A stretch of DNA of 64,000 nt, taken from the NCBI GenBank assembly GCA_043228905.1, contig JBHGNT010000012.1:13144001-13208000 (forward strand), in the 5' to 3' direction. Every line of letters begins with the position of its first letter. Position 1 is the stretch's first letter. Positions 46,942 through 56,509 of this stretch are shown here, one piece after another. The notes under the pieces were generated by a model that saw only the letters and a list, made by a program, of their open reading frames with translations, had not been told where the DNA came from and ran no database searches. The DNA is from Azolla caroliniana. Lineage: Eukaryota; Polypodiophyta. Position numbers and translations under genes: made by a program.

Positions 46942-47466
46942 ATGAGGAATAGTGTGGAATATCGCTCAGCCATAACCGAGTCTTGAATCACAGAAATGGG
47001 AAAGAACGAGAGAGTACACATAAATGCCACAGGATGTTTACGTGGAAAACCCGAATAGGGAAAAACCACGGGAGTCCACAAACTCAAACTATCACTATGG
47101 GAGAAAGGTACAATTAGAGCCTCGGAGGCAACAACCTCGAGCTCTGTATCTTCACAAACTGGCGGTTACAACAGAGTATCTCTCTGGATCTCACACACTC
47201 TCTCTGTCGCTTTCTATACAATAGTTACAATAGTATGACGACAACAACCATTTACAAAGTGATTGCCCCAAGTCATATTTATACTTATATGAACTTAGGG
47301 ATATTTACAAATATAGCCTCAATAGGCTTATTGAAAACATATTTACAGATATATCTTCTCTTCCGGTTCTCACTGGGTCTCCTCCGGTTTTCGGATCTCT
47401 TCCGGTTGTCACCGGGTCGTCTTTATTCATCACCGGATCCCATCCGGAGAGACCGATTTCCCAACA
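46942..47466 (-). repeat. 5' LTR of copia H (525 bp)
   Basis: Partner of 32278-32765, longer because of an extra CCGGTT-type stretch near 47360-47420. The PBS (TGGTATCAGAGCG) complement is at 46926-46938, five bases from the LTR. Confidence 0.88.
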
Positions 47467-47703
47467 AAAGTATCATGTATGCAATGGTGGCGACCCATCC
47501 CAACCTTGCCTACACCGTAGGGGTCGTCTGCCGGTACATGTCGAACTCAGGACGGAAGCATTGGGAAGATGTCAAGCACATCTTTAGGTATCTGAGAGGA
47601 GCCAAGGATGCACAACCGACTTTTGGATCGACCAATCCGACTAAAAGCAAAGGTTATACCAACTCCGACGATGCTGGAAATACGGACAAGGGTAAAAGTA
47701 TGC
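47467..47703 (+). pseudogene. Copia G, part 3: RT-RNase H junction
   Basis: Continues the RT interrupted at 32277: SIMYAMVATHPNLAYTVGVV, KHWEDVKHIFRYLRGA, then GYTNSDDAGNTDKGKS of RNase H. The frame is open but stops at an abrupt change to AT-rich sequence at about 47703. Confidence 0.85.
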
Positions 47704-47899
47704 GAGTGAAAATACTATTATAGTTAATTAGCTACTAAAATGTCCACAACTAATTAGCTATTTTGTTTAGCTAGTTTTTTGTGGGCAAATCATAAGGATG
47801 GTTTATGAAATTTTATGTTTTATTAGTTAAATACATGTCATTTAATTTATGAGAATACTCAAATATTTGAACTTTGATTTCTAACATAGTGGAACTTGG

Positions 47900-50317
47900 G
47901 GAATAGTGCCATCATCTAAGGTCGACTTAAATGTCATCAAATTCTTGATAATCCTGAGTACGAGTTTGAACTCCAAACAGATGGAGTACTTTGAGCACGA
48001 ACGCAGATGAAGCTCCTGCAACAACACAAAAACTTTGAGATCGACATTGCACCTTCAAAGCTACAACACATGACCACTTCGATCCTCGTCTAGGTATGTA
48101 TCAGTTACATATTAAATTATTATTATTTTTTCCTTTCTGATAACTGTCAATAACTTTGGTGCCTATTCATCTTTCCCAAAAATCGAATAGGGTGAAGTCG
48201 TTGGAGTTCCAAACAAGGATGTCTCGAAGATCAGGGTGTAGCAGCAACAAGTGTGTTTCTGATTGACAGAATTTCGTATTACGGTTGATTTCTGTCTTTA
48301 TTGATGATTAGGGTTTGTGTTTTCATTAAGTGGTTTAGGGTTTTTGATTACAAATTTCAGATTACAAGTTTCTGGTTAAAAAATTTCAAATTTCAAATTT
48401 TAGATTACAAATGTCAGATTACTGTCGCAATGTGTTATAATTTTGCACGAATTCTCATGACAAATTCTGATTAGGGTTTTTGATTTTTCAAGTGGTTGAT
48501 TTTTGATACATGTTGAAAAGGACGGATTACAAATTTCAGATTACTGTCTCAAAGTGTTGTAATTTTACACCAAATTCATATTAAAAATTCTGTTTTTGCA
48601 CCAATTCTGATTACTGATTTTCTATTTCAGGTGGCTCATTCCTCCCTATCCTATAGTGCTGAACTTCGCAAAATTTTGTGAGACAAAGGAGGACTTTCAC
48701 AACATATATGGTCTATCGCTCAAGGGTATTAACCTTGCTATTCTAACAAATAGATTGATTAGTGATGTAGACTGGATGTCGTCGTACAGGTCCGGTTGTA
48801 CATGCTTGAGCTTGACCTTGCCTTTCACTCTAGGCACTTTATATACTCACATCCAGTCTACATCACTAATCAATCTATTTCAAATTTCAGATTACTGTCT
48901 CAAAGTGTTGTAATTTTGCACCAAATTCATATTAAAAATTCTGTTTTTGCACCAATTCTGATTACTGATTTTCTATTTCAGGTGGCCCATTCCTCCCTAT
49001 CCTAGAGTGCTGAACTTTGCAAAATTTTGTGAGACAAAGGAGGACTTTCACAACATATATGGTCTGTCGCTCAAGGGTATTAACCCTACTATTCTAACAA
49101 ATAGATTGATTAGTGAAGTAGACTGGATGTGAGTATATAAAGTGCCTAGAGTGAAAGGCAAGGTCAAGCTCAAGCATGTACAACCGGACCTGTACGATGA
49201 CTACATGAGATTGCACTAGAAAGTACATCAAGAGGTCCTAGTCAACAACGAGTTGTCCGTTTCAATTACCAGAGCTTTTGCATACGAGTATTGCAAAACA
49301 ACGAAGGAATCTCGTGACCCTGAAATGTACAGGGTAGCTTGGGCAATTTATGGTGAGACATCGGTAGAAAGATGCCGGAAGATGGTGAGGTTGCAACAAA
49401 AAATGACAAGATTTTGGAGCATGGCAGTTGATGATGCAACTGCCGACTCCCACCAAACCCGCAAGTATACACCACTCCGATACACAATGAAAGCCAATGT
49501 CAATGATACAGGTGAGACATTGATTAACCATATGCTAAAAAATGTCCATGAAATTTGTGAGACATTGGAGTTTTTTAAGACTGATTTAGAGAAAGCAACA
49601 TTGGCTGCTGCGATGGAGAGCAAAGTCCCTTTGGTAGTTACAACAATCAGAAATAAGATTCAGGTACCTATTGTTTTGCTAGTATGTAATATGTTATAAA
49701 TAACTTGTACATGAAAATGTGCTAGTGAGACATTATCTAGAATAGGTTGCTCAACATGAGCTTGAAATTGAGGGGTCGCTAGATGGATCCCCAACGGAAA
49801 ATTCAACTACAGACAAAGATCTACGTTCTTTCAATGAACCTGGACCTTCTTGGTGTAAATATTGTTGTTGATTACAATTTGGACAAGCTACAAGTAAGTT
49901 AATGATTCTTGTTTCTTGTTGTTGTATCTTCCTCATTAAGGAATAATTAATTGGTAAATTTCTCGGGTGCATTGAAGGAACAATACTCCCGTCAAGAACA
50001 GATAGTTAGCTGCCTTAAGAAGTAGCTACATTTTGTGTAGGGGATGGTAAGGAGCAGACAAGAATTGGACCTGAACATTCTTGCTTCCTTACCAAATAAA
50101 GGAGAACTAGGAAACAATATATTGACTGTTCAAGCATGTTGCATCACTTCCGGATTACGTGTAGAGGACAAAACTACTACTCTATTGGTTCACCTACAAC
50201 CATGCCAACACACATACCATATCGTTTGTTTTCAATATGCTTGTGGCATTGCTGCATTTTGTTTGGGGGATTGCAGTACAACTCTCCCAGATGAGTGGAG
50301 AAAACTAACAGGTAAAA
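47900..50317 (+). pseudogene. Exon-like fragments of an unrecognised gene
   Basis: I do not recognise the protein. Coding-looking blocks are at about 47940-48092 (ending at a GTATGT donor), 48640-48780 and its copy 48992-49128 (RVLNFAKFCETKEDF, after a TTTCTATTTCAG acceptor), 49143-49662 (KVKGKVKLKHVQPDLYDDYM; then 49253-49662 YRVAWAIYGETSVERC), 49745-49850 (VAQHELEIEGSLDGSP) and 50044-50310 (ITSGLRVEDKTTTLLVHLQ, cysteine-rich). Intron-like acceptors and donors separate them. Stops near 49130 and 49218 and the duplication show decay. It could be a captured host gene or part of a transposon gene. Confidence 0.45.
48524..49201. repeat. Direct duplication with embedded fold-back
   Basis: 48534-48780 recurs at about 48885-49130. 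Between them 48786-48886 is the reverse complement of 49100-49201, and 48747-48780 also pairs with 48852-48886. Confidence 0.85.
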
Positions 50318-50453
50318 TTGCTGCTTATGATCGTAGTGTAGCTAATTAGTTACATCTTTGCTAATTAGGTAAGCCGTATAAAGTGTGGAAACAATTTAGT
50401 TGTTACGGTTGTAGTGTAGTAGCTAATTAGCTAACATGTAGTTAATTAGCTAA

Positions 50454-50712
50454 GTGGTAGCTAATTAGCTAGTACCATACTTTATTTGAGTAGCTAATTA
50501 GCGAGGTGGTAGCTAATTAGCTAGTACCATACTTTATTTGAGTAGCTAATTAGCGAGGTGGTAGCTAATTAGCTACTACCATACTTTAGCTGAGTAGCTA
50601 ATTAGCTAAGTAGCTAATTAGCTAAGTGGTAGCCAATTAGCTACTACCATAGTTTAGTACAGTAGCTAATTAGTTAAGTGGTACCTAATTAGCTACTAGC
50701 CGAGTAGCGAAT
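50454..50712. repeat. 52-bp palindromic minisatellite
   Basis: Units starting GTGGTAGCTAATTAGCTA begin at 50454, 50506, 50558, 50626 and 50678. The period is 52 bp except for one 68-bp unit with a 16-bp internal duplication. Each contains one or two copies of the palindrome TAGCTAATTAGCTA. Confidence 0.9.
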
Positions 50713-51131
50713 TGTTATTCCTTAGGGCCAGACAATGGCCTAACATAGGGTGTCTATGGAAGACACTTCACCAAAAGGTGCTACGGCGAGATAACTTAAG
50801 ACTCAATGATTAATCAAACTTTAATTGCTTACTTAGCAATATGGCATTAGACCTGATACACGGGTATGATAGAGCAATTAGCACAGAACGGTAATCAACA
50901 CTTAAAGATAAAACACTTAATTTACATTGTAACCGGGCCTTTATATAGATCACCGGTGCCGAGTACAAAACGGTGCCAACCAGAACCTGTTCGGAACCGG
51001 TCCGGATCCGGATCGGCATACCGATTTTGGTCCGTCCGTTCATGTCTCATAAACTACTTGATTATAATAGATTCCGAATATACAATCCCTTTCACATTTT
51101 GGTCTTTAACTCTTTTGTCGGCCGGGTAACA
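50713..51131 (-). repeat. Putative 3' LTR of gypsy I (419 bp)
   Basis: Minus strand: TGTTACCCGG to GGAATAACA, with matching TGTTA/TAACA ends and a TATATAAAG box at about 50938-50946. Left flank is CGAAT within the minisatellite. Boundaries are inferred from the end motifs; no partner LTR is available. Confidence 0.62.
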
Positions 51132-51184
51132 CATGGCACGCCCGTGGGACAGTACCTTGTACGTCGAATCCCACTATACGGCCC

Positions 51185-53680
51185 TTAGCCTTCGTCCAAG
51201 ATATCCAGAATACTCTGTTCTAGGGTGTCCAATGGTTCTTTGGGAATTTGTTGTTGTTGTTGTTGTGGCTGTGGCTGTTGTTGCTTCGGCTTCGACTCCT
51301 CCGACTGTTGCTCCTTGGATGGCGTCTGTCTGACTCCCGGTACCGGCGGTTGTGGCGGTGATTCCTCCGTCAGCTACTCTACCGGATTTGACTCCGGTTG
51401 ACGTGCCCTAGCCTTGTCCCCGTCTGGTCCTTGCCCCGGCGATGACTCCTCATCGCTGAGGTTGACGGTGGCCGCTTCCCTTGCTTCTTCTTGCCATAGC
51501 CTAGTCCGCTCATAGCTTTCAAACTGGATTTGAGCATCCAGTCGATCATCGTCCAGCTGTGCTACCAGTTGCCGGATCACTGCTCACTGTTCCTCCACCA
51601 GAGTTACAAAGTCTTCTGTTAACTCATCTCTTACAGCGGTGAAGTCCTCCTTTGTTAGCATGTAGTAGTCGTCGCCATCCTTCTGCCGATTTTCCGCGTC
51701 CGCCCTTAGCAACTGGAGCTCGGCTGTGTGCTTTGCCCATTTGTCCCACTATTGCACGGAGCTTTCGTCAATCAAGAGTTTTGTCTTGTTCCTCCATGCT
51801 TGGAAAATGAACTGGATCCGCTGAAGTCCCATCTTCGATTTGTCATCCGCGGTTTGCCGTTCTATCTTCAATTGCTTGATCAGCTTCACCGTGTCCGCCT
51901 CCTGGTCTTGGTAATGTGACAATTGGTTTTGGTAAGTGTTCTGTAACCTCTGCAATACCATTGTCGCTCTTTCCTTTTCTTCATAATGCTGCTTATGGAG
52001 CTCCATATGTTCCTGCACGGCTTCCTCCAGTAGCGTTGTTCTTTCATCCCATTCTTCAGCTAGCGTTGTCTCGGCTCGATGAACTTCCTGCCGGAGCTCT
52101 GCCATCTTCTCCTGCTGCTTCTTATGCTCCGTATCCAGGTGCTTATAGTCCTGGTGTAGGTGCTCAAAATCATCGGTCTTCTACTTCAACTTCTGGTTGA
52201 GTTGCCGATGAGCGCAGTCTTCCCGATCTTTCTGTTGACGGAGTTCTTCTTTAAGTCTTTCAATCTGCGTTTTCACCATCCATCACATCTTATCCTTTTC
52301 TTGCAGCACTTTCTCTTTCTCCTCCTTAAGCCGGTCATATGCCTGATGTCCTTTCCGCCAATTCTCTTCTTCCCGACGGAGGTTCTCAGCAGTCTTTCTT
52401 TGTTCTTCTTCTGCCGCTTTCTTCAAGTCCCTTTCTCGGGTGCGTAATGCTTCTTGTGCGGCTAGTTCATCTTTTAATTTGGCAAGCTCTTTCGCTTGCG
52501 CCGCCATTGTCTTCCGGACTGGTTCCCTCTCCGGGGTCTTATTACTATGTACAAGTGTTGGTGTGTCTTTATTCTGTACATCTATCGGAGTCACCGGTGC
52601 TTGGATCTGTGGTCCAGTTAAGGCTATTTTGGCCAATTCTTCTGTGGCTAGGTCCAAGTCTTGTTCTAGGCTCCGGATCCTCGACTGGGCCGTCTCTAGT
52701 TCTCCGGTTGTGACTAGCAACCGGTCCATCTGTGCTTTCTCTTCCGCCTCTATTTAGTGCACCACTCTGGTAATCTGTTCTCCAATCCACCGGAGCCATT
52801 GGTTGTCGTTGCCCTGTTGTTGCGTCTGCACGGAGGGTTGGCTGTTGGTTCCGCTAGCCAGTGGTCGGTCTTGTCCGGTTGCGTCGAGCTGTAACTTTGT
52901 CTCTAGTTGGTGACCACTTTGTCATTCTAGTTCCGGTTGCTCCTCCGTTGGCTGCTCCGCCTCTGATTGCACTTGACCTGCCGGTGAGGGAGGCAACTGT
53001 ACTACCGACGCTTGAATTTTGGGTCTTGCCGTATACTGACCCGCCGGTATAGCTTGTTGTGCAGGGAGCTCTGTGACCGGTTCTGTCCAAACCAGTTCCG
53101 TTTCCACCCTTGGTGCGGGATGCTCAATGCGGGGTAGAGGTGTTCCATCCTTCTTTGGGTCCGAACGCTCCTCGGCCTATTCTGCGGTGCTTGCCTTTTG
53201 GTGCCGCTGGAGGTGCTCTAATGGTTCCTCCTCCGCTTCCTCCTCTTGAGTCCCGATGTTGACTTTTGCTGCCAAGGGGTCCGGCTTTTGTTGAACCGGT
53301 TGGTGAAATATGATCTTGATTGGCCTTGCTGTTGTCTCCTCCTGCGTTTCCGCTTGCCGCTTCCTATTGGCACGCTCTTTTGTCGCTTTGTCCGTGTCGG
53401 CCACCTTCCCTTTGGGTGCTTGAGAGGCCAACAGCTGCTGCCATTTCGAAGTCGTTTTCGGGGTGCCTTCGGTTGTTCTCCCTCACTTCGCGGTCTTGAC
53501 GGGCTCGATAGGTGGCGCCAATAGGGTGAGCCATTGCACCACTGCACTCCATATTTTCCGACCCTCCTTGCTTCTTACAGAGTCAGTGGCCGGCCAGAGG
53601 CCGTCCGCAATCAGTACCGGCCAGTCCAGCTTCACGCCTTCATAGGTTGCTATGACTAAGCCAGCTCGGTTCGAAGGCAT
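51185..53680 (-). pseudogene. Accessory coiled-coil ORF downstream of pol (gypsy I)
   Basis: One reading frame runs from the ATG at 53680 to the TAA at 51185, 831 codons, without a frameshift. Nine in-frame stops interrupt it (53483, 53177, 52922, 52754, 52283, 52181, 51749, 51584, 51374). The N-terminal part (KLDWPVLIADGLWPATDSV) looks globular. Next is a basic, Pro/Gln-rich region, then long charged heptad-like stretches typical of coiled coil (AELRQEVHRAETTLAEEWDE). The C-terminus is acidic and glutamine-rich (KPKQQQPQPQQQQQQ) and ends SILDILDEG. No transmembrane segment or known domain was seen, so an Env role is not supported. Position between integrase and 3' LTR suggests an extra structural or host-interaction protein. 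Confidence 0.7.
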
Positions 53681-54008
53681 GCACGGGGGTCGAGGGTATA
53701 CATGGTTCTTGCATGTGTCCGTTCACACCTCGCCCTTGCATGATTTACTTTGATTTGATTTGATTTGATTTTATTATTATTATTTTTTTGGTAAAACTGT
53801 TTGGTTAATTCGCATCTGGTCCCACTGGACCCCTATCCGAATTGTGGGACTTGCCGGCCGTTGAACTGCTTGCCGTCGCGTCGTTCTTGCCGTTTGCCGG
53901 CTCGTGCTCCCTCTTACCGGCGATTGCTAAACGTGTTGCCGGCTCTTCTGACTTACCAGTGTCCGGTTCTGTGTCGGTCTTTACTTGTTCAAATGGGTTT
54001 CTTGGCAT

Positions 54009-54365
54009 GGGTCCATTGTATGGTTTGAGTCGGAACCCATTAACCCATTTACGCCAGCAAGTGTCCCTAACTGGTAGGAACCGTTGAACTCACGCGTGAT
54101 CCGGTCCACCGAAACCGTAGCTTCCCCGACATCTTACCCATCCAGGTCTGGAATATTAGTACTGGCTTACCGATTTCGAACATCTTTTCGTTCCCTTTTC
54201 GGTGACAATCCACGAATGCTTTCCTTCGCCGCTGCTCTAGTTCTAGGTGCATGATGCTGACTGGCCGGTGTTCTTCCAATTCGCATAGCGCGGCTAACCG
54301 GATCGCTTCTAATTCCTTCTCATTTAGGCGCTCCCGAATCTGTATTCGTAAACTTGGTACCTAGA
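54009..54365 (-). pseudogene. Gypsy I integrase C-terminus
   Basis: Reads EEHRPVSIMHLELEQRRRKAFVDCHRK and GKPVLIFQTWMGKMSGKLRFRW, the tail after the integrase core. It continues the block at 61384-61647 once A4 is removed. A frameshift near 54110 separates the last part. Confidence 0.78.
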
Positions 54366-54422
54366 TGTTACGGGCATGACCATATAATATCCCGTGGTAA
54401 GAATTTACCGTAGTATTCTATA

Positions 54423-54434
54423 CACGTGGATAAG
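54423..54434 (+). promoter_or_regulatory. G-box and I-box module in the A4 LTR
   Basis: CACGTG (54423-54428) directly abuts GATAAG (54429-54434), ~115 bp before the TATA box. In plant promoters these bind bZIP/bHLH and MYB-type factors. The block is present in several A LTRs here. Confidence 0.5.
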
Positions 54435-54543
54435 TGTGAGGGTTAGAAGAGAGTGTAAAGAAGGGGAGGATTACTTTTAATCCTCGGGATTGAGACAACC
54501 CATTAGGTCAAGTGTGAACTTGCCTGGGGGCCTTGGGTTTCGC

Positions 54544-54551
54544 TATAAATA
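54544..54551 (+). promoter_or_regulatory. TATA box of the A4 LTR promoter
   Basis: TATAAATA about 178 bp into the LTR, conserved at the same place in the other A LTRs. Transcription of the genomic RNA probably starts ~30 bp downstream. Confidence 0.75.
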
Positions 54552-54821
54552 AGAGGCCTAGCTACCCTCATTTGATCATCTTTTGACTACATCGAGACTC
54601 TGCTCGTGTGGTGGGTCAACTCTTGTAGCGAGCGCGCCAGCACCAGGTACGACTCGACGCCACGGCGGTGGTATGGGACGCCGATCGAGGCTCGAGTCTG
54701 TCTCGATCCCTTCGCTCGGGGGTGGTCGGGTGGATCGGCACCCTTCTTTCTCTTTCTCCTTTCTATCTATCTTTCATTATCCTTATCTTAAGCTTACATT
54801 AGTACTATGATCTATAATATT

Positions 54822-54831
54822 TGGTATCAGA
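54822..54831 (+). promoter_or_regulatory. Primer-binding site of A4
   Basis: TGGTATCAGA two bases after the 5' LTR, complementary to the 3' end of plant initiator tRNA-Met, which primes minus-strand DNA synthesis. The match ends after ten bases (a T-run follows). Confidence 0.88.
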
Positions 54832-56509
54832 TTTTTTTTACTAATGTTTCTTTGTTTTTCATTTGTCTTTTGATTGATGTTGATCGATCGTTGTGCGGTT
54901 GGCCTCGATCCAGACAACGATCAACAAAGAACTTCGGTAACTCTTTCCATAATTTTTCTTTCTATTCTCTCTTCTCCCATCTAATCATGTGTTTAGTTTA
55001 TATGTAATTTTTTTCATTAAGTCAATGATGTTGTAGTGGTCTTTAATTGATTATCTAAAACGTTTACATATGTGCACGAGGTCAATACCTCGTTTGACAT
55101 ATTAATAATATGTGATGAGTGTCGTATGCGTACGAGGTTAATACCTCAATTACGTATTACGATCACGAACATATGTTACGTTTGCGTATGAGTTTAATAC
55201 CTTGATTTGTTGTAAACGATATGCGTTTGGTCTAGTATGCGTAAGAGGTCAATACCTCCATTGCGTATTACGATGATCTCTTATTTGTGGATGTTTCGTG
55301 TGCGTAGAGGTATATACCTCGATTACGTATCTCGATCACATCATTTGTGGCTATTTAATATAACGATATGTTTAATATAGGCATATGTGGTCACATATAT
55401 ACGTATTTGATCGTATATATGTGATAACTAAACATATGTGTATATTCGTTATTACGTGATTATATCGAAAGTTGTCCTTGTCGGGAAAAGGATGTTGGTG
55501 GCCGTCCTCACATTTTTGTGAGAATGGCGTTGTCACCATCCCTTTTTCAACATTTTTTTATTGTTGATAACCCCATTGACGACCTCGATTTCGTTACGTA
55601 AAGAAACGCAAATAGCCAAAATGATGTTGAGTACGTAGGGCTTGACCCACTTCAAGTGAGGTCGCTCCAATGACGCACGTATCCAACATCCCTCCCTCGT
55701 TACATGGATACGATGCCACCATGAGCTCGTTCTTACGAGAGGCATTCGTAATGATGTGACCATGTGATGGCCCACGTGAGCCTACTACGAAACGAGGGCT
55801 CATTTGGCTTGACCATTAGGTTGCCCTTTGGCATATGCCATCGTAATTACGAGACTTGAGGTTAGGTAACGTACCAACATAGTTTTGGTAAATGAGGGCG
55901 AAATAAGGACCCTTGACATATATGTTCTTTTAAAAAAACGTATATGATCAATTGCCTCGCATATCTCTTATACGCATCAAACATTAAACATTCGAGAAGA
56001 GCAACTTACTTGGTTGGCTCAAGTGTTTAATGTATTTGTTCTCGAGGTCTCGAGTTCAAATATGACCAAGACCATACAACATCCTTGATACATATGACTA
56101 TAACACATGTTTAGACTTAAGGTCTACATGCACCTCGGGGTCCTCGTAATAGGACTTAAAGAGCCGAAACCACTTATGTGGGCACCGAAACATAGTTTAT
56201 TGTTAACATTTTTTTTCGTGTATAAACTATTCATGACGCGAACATACATGGTTGAGCCTCGGGGAGCCACCATGAAAAAATTGATATAGAGATCAGGGAA
56301 AGACATTTATTTGTCACCCCCATGGTTTTTAAAACACCTTTGTGTTACCATAGTAACCTGATCTTGAACCTCATCTCATACGTCTAGAGGGGTATTGGCG
56401 TGAGATAATGATATCGATTAATGCTCGCCCATGATATGTTTACATCACGCCAAGATGTTATGACTATATCTCTGACCTTATCCTATTTCTTTTCCAGAAA
56501 TAATCTTTA
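54832..56509 (+). other. Untranslated leader of A4 (about 1.7 kb)
   Basis: Long AT-rich leader between PBS and gag with no open frame in sense. It holds the hairpin-repeat array (55078-55320), a CTCACA/TGTGAG hairpin (55507-55522) and a tRNA-like A/B-box pair (TGGCTCAAGTG 56015-56025; GAGTTCAAATA 56052-56062). RNA packaging signals may lie here. Confidence 0.7.
55078..55320 (+). promoter_or_regulatory. Leader hairpin-repeat array of gypsy A4
   Basis: Five units: GAGGTCAATACCTC (55078), GAGGTTAATACCTC (55134), GAGTTTAATACCTT (55190), GAGGTCAATACCTC (55245) and GAGGTATATACCTC (55307). Spacings are 56, 56, 55 and 62 bp. Each except the third is a 5-bp stem with a four-base loop. Flanking GCGTA and TACG often extend the pairing. 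Confidence 0.82.

Larger units (their letters stand above)
32278..47466 (-). mobile_element. Copia H: element split by gypsy A3
   Basis: Minus-strand Ty1/copia element. Its outer ends are two LTRs (32278-32765 and 46942-47466) flanked by GAAGT and AAAGT (one mismatch, 32273-32277 and 47467-47471). The copia G RT reading continues across the site. Most of gag and protease is deleted near 46855. Gypsy A3 interrupts the integrase at 35233-46387. Confidence 0.88.
47704..50712 (+). mobile_element. Candidate DNA transposon or insert with gene fragments
   Basis: Sequence unlike any LTR element here. AT-rich palindromic motifs (TAATTAGCTA) stand at its left edge (47725-47775) and in an array on its right (50390-50712). 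Between them are exon-like blocks. Gypsy I is inserted in the right array, so the right boundary is hidden. The repeated edge motifs recall subterminal repeats of hAT or CACTA transposons. No transposase or terminal inverted repeat was identified. Confidence 0.35.
54366..54819 (+). repeat. 5' LTR of gypsy A4 (454 bp)
   Basis: TGTTACGGGCATG to TCTATAATA. Element ends are TG and TA rather than the usual TG and CA; the perfect TSD supports these limits. Confidence 0.97.

Noticed and set aside
48640-50317. Intact host gene
   Set aside because: In-frame stops, an internal duplication with inversion and the lack of a recognisable start point to a relic.
52339-52757. Plus-strand frames rich in Ser/Leu/Val opposite the gypsy I accessory frame
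   Set aside because: They are complements of the coiled-coil coding strand. Low-complexity composition explains their openness.
51185-53680. Env glycoprotein of gypsy I
   Set aside because: No signal peptide, transmembrane segment or cysteine pattern is visible; the sequence is soluble coiled-coil type.
55078-55320. CRISPR-like regular spacing of short palindromic repeats
   Set aside because: The repeats are only 14 bp and imperfect, lie in a plant retrotransposon leader, and recur in all copies with the same spacers. There are no cas genes.
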